64,000 nt of DNA from Pelethousia sp034928145. GTDB taxonomy: Bacteria; Bacillota; Clostridia; Christensenellales; CAG-138. Positions 24,750 to 32,428 of this stretch are shown here, one piece after another. The notes below the pieces were generated by a model, which worked only from the letters and a program-made list of their open reading frames with translations, did not search any database and had not been told where the DNA came from. A program made the translations under genes and the position numbers. The DNA lies in NCBI GenBank assembly GCA_034928145.1, contig JAYFPE010000004.1:84140-148139 (forward strand), given 5' to 3'. Within the stretch, counting starts at the first letter, position 1. Every line of letters starts with the position of its first letter.

Positions 24750-25778
24750 TTGGCCGTTACCATCAGACAAATTGCGGAGGCGACCGGCGTCTCCCGAGGC
24801 ACGGTAGACCGGGTGCTGCATGGCCGGCCCGGCGTCAAGCCGGAGATTGCGGAGCAGGTACGCAGGGCGGCTGCGGAAATGGGCTTTGCGCCCAACAAGG
24901 CGGGCAAGATACTCGCAGGCAAAAAGCAGCCCATCACCATCGGCTTCTTTTTGCCCGGCAGCGGCAACCCGTTTTTTGAGGACGTCGTGCGCGGCATGCG
25001 GGATGCGGAGCAGGAGCTTAAGGATTTCGGCGTTTCGGTTTTGCTCGAGGAGGTCGAGGGCTTCAGCCCGCAAGATCATATCGACGGCATTCGCCGGCTG
25101 GTCGAGGCCGGCTGCACGGCCCTGTGCGTGGCCGCTATCGATACGCAGGAGATCCGTAGCTATATCAACCAGGTCGTGGAGCAGGGCATACCCGTGATTA
25201 CGGTGAATACGGACCTGACCGACACCAACCGGCTGTGCTATGTAGGCTGCGATTACAACAAGGGCGGCAGCACGGCCGGCGGCTTGCTTTCTTTAATTAC
25301 CAACGAGCCGCTGCACATCCTCATCATCATGGGCTCCTTCAAAATGAAGGGCCATAACGAACGCATGCAGGGCTTTTTGCAAAAGCTGGATTTAAAGCGC
25401 GTGCCGTATGAGGTGGTAGGCCTGTTCGAATCGCAGGATAACGATGATGTGAGTTATGCCCGCACCAAAGCCATGCTCACGCAGCACAAAGAGGTGAACT
25501 GCGTGTATATCACGGCTGCCGGCGCCTACGGCGCGTGCCGCGCCGTGCAGGAAGCGGAATATGAAAAGCGGCCTTTTGTGATCGCTACGGACGATGTGCC
25601 CAGCACGCGGGAAATGCTGCGCGCGGGCGTGGTCAATTTTACCATCTGCCAGGAGCCATACGAGCAGGGCTACCGGCCCGTGCACATTATGTTCGATTAT
25701 TTCATGGCGGATTGCAAGGTGCGCCCCGCCGGCTTTGAGACCTTTACGGTGATCAAGATACCGGAGAATCTGGATTGA
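24750..25778 (+). CDS. LacI-family transcriptional regulator of the sugar operon
   Basis: A 342-residue regulator. Residues 1-50 are a LacI helix-turn-helix with hinge (VTIRQIAEATGVSRGTVDRV, then EIAEQVRRAAAEMGFAPNKA); the rest is a periplasmic-binding-protein-like sugar sensor (ITIGFFLPGSGNPFFEDVVR, VNTDLTDTNRLCYVGCDYNK). The start is TTG with an AAGGGGG ribosome site eight bases upstream. It follows the transport and isomerase genes directly and probably senses their sugar. Confidence 0.9.
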   Translation: MAVTIRQIAEATGVSRGTVDRVLHGRPGVKPEIAEQVRRAAAEMGFAPNKAGKILAGKKQPITIGFFLPGSGNPFFEDVVRGMRDAEQELKDFGVSVLLEEVEGFSPQDHIDGIRRLVEAGCTALCVAAIDTQEIRSYINQVVEQGIPVITVNTDLTDTNRLCYVGCDYNKGGSTAGGLLSLITNEPLHILIIMGSFKMKGHNERMQGFLQKLDLKRVPYEVVGLFESQDNDDVSYARTKAMLTQHKEVNCVYITAAGAYGACRAVQEAEYEKRPFVIATDDVPSTREMLRAGVVNFTICQEPYEQGYRPVHIMFDYFMADCKVRPAGFETFTVIKIPENLD

Positions 25779-25803
25779 TGCCGCAAAGTCCCTGTCATTC
25801 CCC

Positions 25804-25830
25804 AAAGTGGCCCATGGGCCACTTTTTATA
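25804..25830 (+). terminator. Terminator of the LacI-type regulator gene
   Basis: AAAGTGGCCC pairs with GGGCCACTTT around a two-base AT centre, followed by TTTATATG, 26 bases after the stop. Confidence 0.75.
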
Positions 25831-25983
25831 TGTCTAAGAAAGCCGCCGATCAAACCAAACGCAGCGGGATAGATTGCATTTTCAAAGTATGGTAGAATTT
25901 ATGGGCAAGAACAAATCGATTGCGGCCCATGGTTTTATATGCGATAAGGGGTGTATCATAGCCTTATTTAAGGAAGGAACAGT

Positions 25984-26630
25984 ATGGCGGCTATATTGAT
26001 GATTAACGTGCCCTATGCGGGGCATACCAACCCAACGTTACCGCTGGCGGAAGCATTGGTACGGAATGGACATAAGGTGTTCTACGTTAATGCGGAGGAA
26101 TTTCGCACCAAAATTGAAAGAACGGGAGCGGAGTTTATTCCGTGTATATCTCTTTGGGGAGCATTATCAGCAATAGAGGATTTTGCAAAGAATGCATCCG
26201 CGCTTTTGGCGGAAAGGATATGTCGGTGATCCTCAATACCGGCAGAATCCGGCCTGAATCGCTTGGCAGGATTCCAGATAATATTTACGCATATTCTTTT
26301 GTGCCGCAAGTTGAAGTATTGCAACACACGGATGTTTTTCTAACCCATTGTGGAATGAACAGCGTTAACGAAGCGATGCGTTACGGCGTGCCGATGGTCG
26401 CTATGCCGTTCATCAATGACCAAATCTCGAATGCTAAACGCATCATAGAGCTTGGAATCGGAAAAAGTGTGCGCTCTTTCCCAAGCAGCGGCAGACAGTT
26501 ATATAAAACGGTAAAAGATGTGTATTACGATGAACATATGCGAAGCCGTAGCGAGCAAGTGAGGGATATGTTAAAAAGAGAAGCAGCTTTGGAAGAGGCC
26601 GTTAACCAGATTGAAAAGATTTTAGGCTAG
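25984..26630 (+). pseudogene. Remnant of an MGT/YjiC-type glycosyltransferase with internal deletion and frameshift
   Basis: The first 52 codons encode the N-terminal donor-site motif of macrolide-type glycosyltransferases (MINVPYAGHTNPTLPLAEAL). Around 26140 the reading shifts to another frame that begins VYISLGSIISN and runs through the C-terminal domain, including FVPQVEVLQHTDVFLTHCGM and MRYGVPMVAMPFINDQ. Normal members are about 390 residues; roughly 190 middle residues are absent. A second, separate product from the GTG at 26142 (162 residues) is possible but would lack the acceptor domain. The local AT content is higher than in neighbours, suggesting acquisition. Confidence 0.8.
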
Positions 26631-26793
26631 GGCGTTATCCGTTCATATAATGCCGCAAGCAGCTACTTGTCCTATGTATCCAAGGGCGCAGGTCATAAAA
26701 CCGGGCGTCAAAAAACAGGTTTTTTCGGCCGGCGCGCGTTGCACGCGCCTTCAGGCGTTGCCTGCAACAAGGGCTTACCCGTATTATGAAATA

Positions 26794-26812
26794 CCCCCGG
26801 CTTTGCCGGGGG
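26794..26812 (-). terminator. Terminator of the PreA-like gene
   Basis: CCCCCGGC pairs with GCCGGGGG around a three- to four-base loop, just after the minus-strand stop codon, followed by TATTTCATAAT on that strand. Confidence 0.65.
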
Positions 26813-26819
26813 CGCATTA

Positions 26820-27935
26820 TTATATCCAATCCCAGGCGAACTTTTTCTCCGGGCAGCGGGCCAGGCAGTAGCCGCAGCCCGAGCAGGCTTTTTGATCCAG
26901 AATGATCCTCCCGTCCGCATGACGGGTGATGGCGTCGTAAATGCAGCCCTGGCGGCAAATATCGCAATCCGTGGCGCAGGGCTTAAGGAGCTTGGCCCGC
27001 ACGGGCCGGGGGCGGATATCCTCGAAGGGCTGAAGGGTGGAGAGGGCCACCCCCCGGATCTCGGAAAATCCGGCGTGGTCGTGCTGCTCCATCCAGGATT
27101 CCAATCCTTGGAGTACCTGGCCGATTACGTCATAACCCCAGATATGGATGGCGGAGGCGAGTTGGATGGTGGTCGCGCCCAACATGATAAATTCCAGGGC
27201 GTGCCTTGCTGTGGAAATGCCGCCGCAGCTGCAAATTTGAAAGGGCGTATATTGCTTGAGCATGGCGGTCGCCGCCAGGGAGATGGGGCGAATATTTTCG
27301 GATGAATAGCCGCCGAAGGTGGGCATAAAGGTTTGTCTGTTTTCCAGATCAACGCCGCTAAGGCCCTTAAGGCAGTCGATGGCGGTAACGGCTTTGGCGC
27401 CCGCATCGTAAATCGTTTGCAACATTTCCGGGAAGAAACAGGCTTCGTAGGGCAGTTTAACAAACACGGGCAGGTCCGCAGCTTTCACGGCTGCCTCGAC
27501 GATGTTAGCTGTGCGCTCGGGGTACGTGCTGTAGGAGCGGTAGCGCGTGCCTACCGGCGCGGAAAGGCTTAGCTCGATGGCGTCCGCGCCCATGCGCTCC
27601 ACGCAGGCGGCCAAATAGCGCACTTCCGAGGCCGTTTCGCCCCAGATGCTACAGATGAGCTTGGCCCCATCCTTATCCAACGAGGCTAGGCCATTCTCCC
27701 ATTGCTCTAGGTATTGGTGGGAATATAGCTTGACGTTAAAGAGTTGCGTGCCCTGCGCGTGCAGGTACGGGTGCAGGATGGGATAGGTCTCCATAGCGAT
27801 GGTCTCGGTCACCACCGCGCCGGCGCCGGCGTCAATGCATTTGCGCACGCCTTCCGTGCTGCCGGACCAGGGCCCCGCGGCGACCATCACGGGATTCTTC
27901 AGCACCAGGCCCCCTAATTTAGCGGTCATGTTCAT
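26820..27935 (-). CDS. PreA/dihydroorotate-dehydrogenase-like flavoenzyme with C-terminal ferredoxin domain
   Basis: A 371-residue protein: a TIM-barrel of the dihydroorotate/dihydropyrimidine dehydrogenase family (LKNPVMVAAGPWSGSTEGVR, CSCGGISTARHALEFIMLGA) followed by two 4Fe-4S motifs (CDICRQGC and CSGCGYCLARCP). PreA reduces uracil or thymine with its partner PreT. Several otherwise conserved positions differ: VVTKT is VVTET, the ELNxSCPhG region is IELSLSAPVGT, and KLTPN is KLPYE, so the substrate is unlikely to be uracil. The ATG at 27935 is chosen because homology starts there and an AAGGGGGA ribosome site precedes. It lies downstream of a LacI-type regulator on the same strand, beside a heterocycle-catabolism operon. 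Confidence 0.78.
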   Translation of the reverse strand: MNMTAKLGGLVLKNPVMVAAGPWSGSTEGVRKCIDAGAGAVVTETIAMETYPILHPYLHAQGTQLFNVKLYSHQYLEQWENGLASLDKDGAKLICSIWGETASEVRYLAACVERMGADAIELSLSAPVGTRYRSYSTYPERTANIVEAAVKAADLPVFVKLPYEACFFPEMLQTIYDAGAKAVTAIDCLKGLSGVDLENRQTFMPTFGGYSSENIRPISLAATAMLKQYTPFQICSCGGISTARHALEFIMLGATTIQLASAIHIWGYDVIGQVLQGLESWMEQHDHAGFSEIRGVALSTLQPFEDIRPRPVRAKLLKPCATDCDICRQGCIYDAITRHADGRIILDQKACSGCGYCLARCPEKKFAWDWI

Positions 27936-28106
27936 GCGTGTCCCCCTTAGCCGCCCACATATAAGCCGCCTCCGCCGAAGCGGCGTGTTTTGGGCGTTTT
28001 TGTGTGTTGTTATCGGTTGGAATCGTGCGGGGTCTACGGTGAGCGGCCTCAACAAAGCTACGGCGGTCTTTGCAGATCGGAGGCCGGCCCAGATTACGTG
28101 CGGTCG

Positions 28107-29129
28107 CTAATCGAATATCTCATAGATGAATTTCGTATTGCCGCAAGAATGGCGAACCTTTAGTTTGGGCTGCAGGATGATCTCCTGCCCGCCTTCTTCG
28201 GAAAAGATGCCGTCGATCCGGTCGATCAGCATGCGCGCGGCTACCATGCCCAGCTTCTTATTGGGCAGTTCCAGGGTAGTCAGCGCGGGGGTGATAAGGG
28301 AGGCTGCCGAGGAATCCGAAAGAGCGGCCAACGCCAGATCCGCGGGTATGCGGATGCCGGAAGCCTGGGCAGATTTGATTACGCCGAAGGCCTGCTCGTC
28401 GTTATAGGTGATAACGGCCCTTGGCAGGTTGCCGGATTGGATCATGCGCTGGGCAAAGAAGTACCCGCCCTGCAAGCCTAGGTCTACCTCGAAACGGCGG
28501 CTCTGCACGCATTCGCCCAGATCCGTCACGGCCTGGCTGAAGCCGTCGTAGATCATGGCGGATTCCTCGGGCAGCATATCGTTTAGCAGCAGGTCGATGG
28601 AGCGGTAGCCCATTTTAATGAGGTGGGTAGCCAGGCTATAAACGCCGTCTTTATAGTTGACGCAACAGGAATCATAGCCCAATCGGCCCTGTTGCACCCC
28701 CACCAGCACCAACGGCAGGGACGTGCCGGTCAGCTCCGCGTAGCGCTGCTCGGAGAGCTTAGGGCCGGCCAGGATGATGCCGTCCACCTTGCGCTGGAGC
28801 ACCATGCCGAGGTAATCTCCTTCGACTCTGGCATCGTGGCGCGTACCGCAGATGAACAGGCTGTAGCCCTTGTTGAGGGCCACGGTCTCCGCGCCGGACA
28901 TGACCATTTGGTATTTTTCGGACTCGATATCGGGCACAAAGAGAGCAATGGTCCTGGTTTTACCCAAGTTGAGGCCGCGGGCGAACCAGTTGGGGGTATA
29001 GTTATTGCGCTTCATGACCTCCAGCACACGATCCCGCGTATCCGCCTGCACAACTTCGGGATGGTTCAGCACACGAGATATAGTAGCCACCGAAACGCCG
29101 GCTTCTTTTGCGATCTCCCTGATATTCAA
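28107..29129 (-). CDS. LacI-family transcriptional regulator, divergent from the catabolic operon
   Basis: A 340-residue regulator with a LacI helix-turn-helix (NIREIAKEAGVSVATISRVL, hinge FARGLNLGKTRTIALFVPDI) and a ligand-binding domain (VDGIILAGPKLSEQ, AVITYNDEQAFGVIKSAQAS). A TTG start at 29129 has a GGAGG ribosome site nine bases upstream; earlier in-frame ATGs would precede the family start by 41 residues. It is transcribed away from the large catabolic operon and toward the PreA-like gene. It is the natural candidate to bind the palindromes between them (GTAACCGGTTAC and TGAAACCGCTTACA). Confidence 0.9.
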   Translation of the reverse strand: MNIREIAKEAGVSVATISRVLNHPEVVQADTRDRVLEVMKRNNYTPNWFARGLNLGKTRTIALFVPDIESEKYQMVMSGAETVALNKGYSLFICGTRHDARVEGDYLGMVLQRKVDGIILAGPKLSEQRYAELTGTSLPLVLVGVQQGRLGYDSCCVNYKDGVYSLATHLIKMGYRSIDLLLNDMLPEESAMIYDGFSQAVTDLGECVQSRRFEVDLGLQGGYFFAQRMIQSGNLPRAVITYNDEQAFGVIKSAQASGIRIPADLALAALSDSSAASLITPALTTLELPNKKLGMVAARMLIDRIDGIFSEEGGQEIILQPKLKVRHSCGNTKFIYEIFD

Positions 29130-29183
29130 ACTAAAACCCTCCGCCCCGTGGCCATATCTGTATGGCTGAAAAGCATTTTCTAC

Positions 29184-29212
29184 AGTATAACACGCAGCGG
29201 GGCCGCAAACAA
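29184..29212 (-). promoter_or_regulatory. Sigma-A type promoter of the divergent LacI regulator
   Basis: Minus strand: TTGTTT, 17-base spacer, TATACT, giving a leader of about 48 bases. Confidence 0.5.
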
Positions 29213-29264
29213 GCGCGCGGGCGGAAGCAAAAGGGTGCGCACGAAAGTTCACAGTTTTAATAAA

Positions 29265-29278
29265 TGAAACCGCTTACA
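29265..29278. promoter_or_regulatory. LacI/CcpA-type operator TGAAACCGCTTACA
   Basis: Ten of 14 positions are palindromic about a central CG. It fits the TGNAANCGNWNNCW pattern of catabolite-response elements and also generic LacI operators. It lies about 53 bases upstream of the LacI-gene promoter. Confidence 0.5.
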
Positions 29279-29423
29279 GGAGGACCGCATAAAAATAATA
29301 AATCGGGGAATATATGCAGCAATTCCTGCCGGTTTCTCCTGCGGATTGCATAAAAAAACAAAACCCTGCTATGCCGAGGCCCCTATTGAAAGCTGACCGT
29401 GCGATGAATTTTTCTGCGGACTC

Positions 29424-29452
29424 TTGACATTGTCCGGAGAATGCGGTACATT
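29424..29452 (+). promoter_or_regulatory. Sigma-A type promoter of the catabolic operon
   Basis: Perfect TTGACA, 17-base spacer, TACATT, with a predicted start near 29459. A perfect palindrome follows at about +8. Confidence 0.65.
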
Positions 29453-29465
29453 GAAAATACAAAAT

Positions 29466-29477
29466 GTAACCGGTTAC
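29466..29477. promoter_or_regulatory. LacI-type operator GTAACCGGTTAC at the catabolic operon promoter
   Basis: A perfect 12-base palindrome whose half site GTAACC with central CG is LacI-like. It lies immediately downstream of the predicted transcription start, a position that would block initiation or clearance. Confidence 0.6.
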
Positions 29478-29594
29478 TTATCTTGGATCATCAAGCAAAC
29501 GCTTCGCTCGGAAGCGGCGTCCACAGCAAACAAACGGCTCGGAAAAGAGCATTACCCATCGGCACGGGCCGGTTCAAGGGGAGAAAGAATTCAT

Positions 29595-29996
29595 ATGACA
29601 CAAGAAGAAAAGGTATTTGCATTTTTTAAGGAGTGCGGCTCGTTTTTCTTTGCCAGCACAGAAGACGGCGAACCCCGCGTGCGGCCCTTTGGTTTTAAGA
29701 TGCTATACGAGGGCAGGTTTTACTTTGGCATGGGCACGCATAAGCCCTCCTATAGGCAAACGGTGGCCAATCCGCATGTCGAGCTTTGCGCGCTCAAAGC
29801 GGACGGCAGCTTCCTGCGGGTGCGGGGCAAAGCAGTTTTGGATATGCGCGAGGGCGTGCAGGCGGAGATGTTCAAGACCTCGCCCAGCTTGCGCACATTA
29901 TATAATGAAGAAAACGGCCGCATACAGGCCACCTTCTACCTGGAGGATATCGATGCGCGGGTGTATCGGGATGGCGAATATACGCATCTGGATTGA
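29595..29996 (+). CDS. Pyridoxamine-5'-phosphate-oxidase-like flavin-binding protein
   Basis: A 133-residue split-barrel protein of the PNPOx-like family. Recognisable parts are FFFASTEDGEPRVRPFGFKM, then RFYFGMGTHKPSYRQTVANP and LCALKADGSFLRVRGKAVLD. Members usually bind FMN, F420 or heme and reduce small molecules. The ATG at 29595 has a GGGGAGAAAG ribosome site and matches the usual family start. It is the first gene after the operator-controlled promoter; a following 141-base gap separates it from the next gene. Confidence 0.8.
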   Translation: MTQEEKVFAFFKECGSFFFASTEDGEPRVRPFGFKMLYEGRFYFGMGTHKPSYRQTVANPHVELCALKADGSFLRVRGKAVLDMREGVQAEMFKTSPSLRTLYNEENGRIQATFYLEDIDARVYRDGEYTHLD

Positions 29997-30137
29997 TCTG
30001 CCGTTTTGGTTGGCGCGGACGCGCCCGATCACAGCCACCTATGGATCATTTTAAAGGGCAGGCCGCCGGCGCGGGCGCCGCATCGGCGGTTGGCTCTTTC
30101 AGTAAAAAACAATAACCAAACAGAGGAGGAAATCGGA

Positions 30138-30812
30138 ATGCTAAAAGACTACGACGTCATTATCGATGAAATGGAAGGTAAACTGAGGCCGCCTACCGTA
30201 GGGATGGTACCCTATGAGCCCAAGGTGATACCGCTGACCACCGGCGAAGATATGCTGGTGCGCGAGGCTACGCGTGAAGAACTGGTGATGATCATGGACG
30301 CCATCGTGCCCCTGTTCAACCACCCGAAGGATTACTACGATATCGTAGCCGCTCGTATCTACACCGAAATCCTTGGCATGCTGCGTTATCGCGTGCAGGA
30401 TGAGTACTTCTTCGTAGGCGCTGTGGATGGCGAGATCGCCGGCATCGTCAACGGTCGCTTGGTCAACGAAAAGGTCGGCATGTCCTACCACACGATGACG
30501 CTCAAGCGCGGCGTGCGCGTAGGCGCGCAGCTGTTTGCCGCCAAGATGGAATACCATTTCGATTTCATGAATCAGGACGAAGTCTTTATCGTGGCCGAAT
30601 CCCCCAACGGCTTCAAGCGTTGGATGATCGAGTACGAGCTGGAGCCCCGGTTCGAGTGCCCCCACGAGCTGGGTGGCGTACCCACCTTCGTGCTTACGCG
30701 CGCACTGTGGGAGAAGCATAAGGCAAATAAGAATGTTGGCATCCGGCCGGCGTTTGAGGACGTGATCGAGGCGAACAAGGTCCTGCGCATGCCTGCCAAG
30801 ATCAACGTGTAA
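30138..30812 (+). CDS. GNAT-fold-like protein of unknown function
   Basis: A 224-residue soluble protein. I do not recognise a named family. The region VREATREELVMIMDAIVPLF resembles the first strand and helix of N-acetyltransferases; EYFFVGAVDGEIAGIVNGRL resembles strands 2-4; and RVGAQLFAAKMEYHFDFM resembles the acetyl-CoA-binding turn and helix, but the canonical Q/RxxGxG/A motif is weak. The ATG follows GAGGAGGAAAT. It begins a tight run with a thiolase-fold gene (21 bases on) and a DUF35 gene, so an acyl-CoA-related role is plausible; it may be a non-catalytic fold. Confidence 0.55.
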   Translation: MLKDYDVIIDEMEGKLRPPTVGMVPYEPKVIPLTTGEDMLVREATREELVMIMDAIVPLFNHPKDYYDIVAARIYTEILGMLRYRVQDEYFFVGAVDGEIAGIVNGRLVNEKVGMSYHTMTLKRGVRVGAQLFAAKMEYHFDFMNQDEVFIVAESPNGFKRWMIEYELEPRFECPHELGGVPTFVLTRALWEKHKANKNVGIRPAFEDVIEANKVLRMPAKINV

Positions 30813-30833
30813 ATAAAAGGAGGGCAAATCGAA

Positions 30834-32030
30834 ATGCGAGAGGTGGGAATTGTTGGCATAGGCCACACAAAATTCGGCAAATCATCGGTGCCGTATTTGG
30901 ACATGTGCTGCAACGCAGCTTTGCAGGCAATGGATGACGCCGGCGCGAAGACGGGCCGAAAGAACGTGATCGACCAGGTGTTTGTTGGCACGATGGGCGC
31001 AGGCATGGTAAACCGTCTTAGCGGTGCGGCCTCTGCGGTCGTAGATACGCTTAACCTCCGCCCTGCCATGGCGGAAACCGTGGAGAACGGCCCGGCTTCC
31101 GGCGCATCCGCGCTCAAGCTTGGCTATGCGGCCATCGCTTCCGGCCTTTGCGACTGCGTGCTGATCATCGGCGGCGAGGCTATGCGCGAAGTCACCGGCT
31201 GGGAAGGCACGGATTTCGTGGCGACCATGCTGCACCCCACAGGCGAATATCCCTACGGGCTGACCCTGCCCGCCTTCGCGGGCATGTTTACCCGGTTGTG
31301 CATGGATAAATACGGCGTAACCAGCCGCGATCTGTCCATCGTATCGGTCAAGAACCATGATAACGCCTGCCTGAACCCCAATGCGCATATCCACTCCCGG
31401 GTGAAACTGGAGCGCATTACGGACGAGCGCTACATCGCGGCCACCAACCCGTTGGTTGCCGATCCGCTGCGTCAATATGATATGTGCCCGGTGTCCGACG
31501 GCGCGGCGGCCCTGCTGCTGGTAGCCAAGGATAAGCAGGAGGAGCTGGGCTTCGGCCATAAGCCCTTCATCAAGGTGGCTGGTATTGCTTCCGCTACCGA
31601 TACCCATTATGTGGCCAACCGCGAAGAGCCCAGCGACCTATTGGCCGTGCGCCTCTCCGCACAGAAGGCTTACAAGATGGCGGGTGTGGGCCCGGAGGAT
31701 ATCGACGTGGCCGAGCTGCATGACGCCTTCCAGATCCTCGAGGTTGAAGAATCCGAGGAGACGGGCCTGTTCCCGCGCGGCACCGGCCATCTGGCCGCCC
31801 GCGAAGGCAGAACTGCCCTGACCGGCGACATGCCCATCAATACCTCGGGCGGCCTCAAGGCAAAGGGGCATCCGCTGGGCGGCACGGGCGTCTCGCAGAT
31901 CGTGGAGCTGGTAAAGCAGCTGCGCGGCGAGGCGGGGGAACGCCAGGTGAAGGACGCCAAGACGGCGCTCGCCGTGAACTTCGGCGGTTTCGGCAACAAC
32001 GTGGTTTCCACGGTACTGAAGGCAGAGTAA
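30834..32030 (+). CDS. Thiolase-superfamily protein lacking the nucleophilic cysteine
   Basis: A 398-residue protein of the SCP2/archaeal-type thiolase branch. It has the HDAF box (His about 296), GGLKAKGHPLGGTG (His about 346) and NFGGFGNN near the C-terminus (about 382). At the site where thiolases have Cys in the pattern GCASG, this protein has ETVENGPASGASAL: proline 87 replaces the nucleophile. It therefore should not form an acyl-enzyme. Relatives that pair with a DUF35 protein and dispense with the cysteine include steroid side-chain aldolases (Ltp2 with ChsH2). A DUF35 gene follows after 12 bases. A C-C lyase, condensing enzyme or structural role are options. Confidence 0.85.
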   Translation: MREVGIVGIGHTKFGKSSVPYLDMCCNAALQAMDDAGAKTGRKNVIDQVFVGTMGAGMVNRLSGAASAVVDTLNLRPAMAETVENGPASGASALKLGYAAIASGLCDCVLIIGGEAMREVTGWEGTDFVATMLHPTGEYPYGLTLPAFAGMFTRLCMDKYGVTSRDLSIVSVKNHDNACLNPNAHIHSRVKLERITDERYIAATNPLVADPLRQYDMCPVSDGAAALLLVAKDKQEELGFGHKPFIKVAGIASATDTHYVANREEPSDLLAVRLSAQKAYKMAGVGPEDIDVAELHDAFQILEVEESEETGLFPRGTGHLAAREGRTALTGDMPINTSGGLKAKGHPLGGTGVSQIVELVKQLRGEAGERQVKDAKTALAVNFGGFGNNVVSTVLKAE

Positions 32031-32042
32031 GGGGGTAATAAA

Positions 32043-32408
32043 ATGGAACAGATGTATGCCTATAAATGCACAAAATGCGGCAAGCTGCACCATCCCCGTT
32101 ATATCGTTTGCCAAAACCCGGATTGCGACAGCCGCGAATTTGAACAGGTGCCTCTGGAGGGCAAGTGCAAGCTGCTGACTTGGACGCGCGTATATAACCT
32201 CCCGGAGGGCTACATGATGCCCTGGCTTAACTTTGGCATTGTGGAGTTTGAAAACGGCGTGCGCGCGACCGGCCAGATTGGCTTTGACGATGGGATCGAG
32301 AGCGGCATGGAGCTGGTTTCCACCGTAGGGGTGATCCGCAGCAAGGTCATCAAATACAAGGAAACCGTGGAAGAGCCTGTGTACGGGTTCGTCTTCCAAA
32401 AGGCTTAA
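32043..32408 (+). CDS. Zn-ribbon/OB-fold protein (DUF35), partner of the thiolase-like protein
   Basis: A 121-residue protein with an N-terminal rubredoxin-like zinc ribbon (CTKCGKLHHPRYIVCQNPDC) and a C-terminal OB-fold (KCKLLTWTRVYNLPEGYMMP, then FGIVEFENGVRATGQIGFDD). DUF35 proteins form complexes with thiolases, HMG-CoA synthase or thiolase-like aldolases and help bind acyl-CoA. The adjacent upstream gene provides the expected partner. Confidence 0.88.
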   Translation: MEQMYAYKCTKCGKLHHPRYIVCQNPDCDSREFEQVPLEGKCKLLTWTRVYNLPEGYMMPWLNFGIVEFENGVRATGQIGFDDGIESGMELVSTVGVIRSKVIKYKETVEEPVYGFVFQKA

Positions 32409-32428
32409 TAGCCGGGCGGTAAAGGCGC

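Noticed and set aside
29560..29594. A tRNA-like GGTTCAAGG segment
   Set aside because: It matches a T-loop only superficially; no acceptor stem or anticodon arm could be placed around it.
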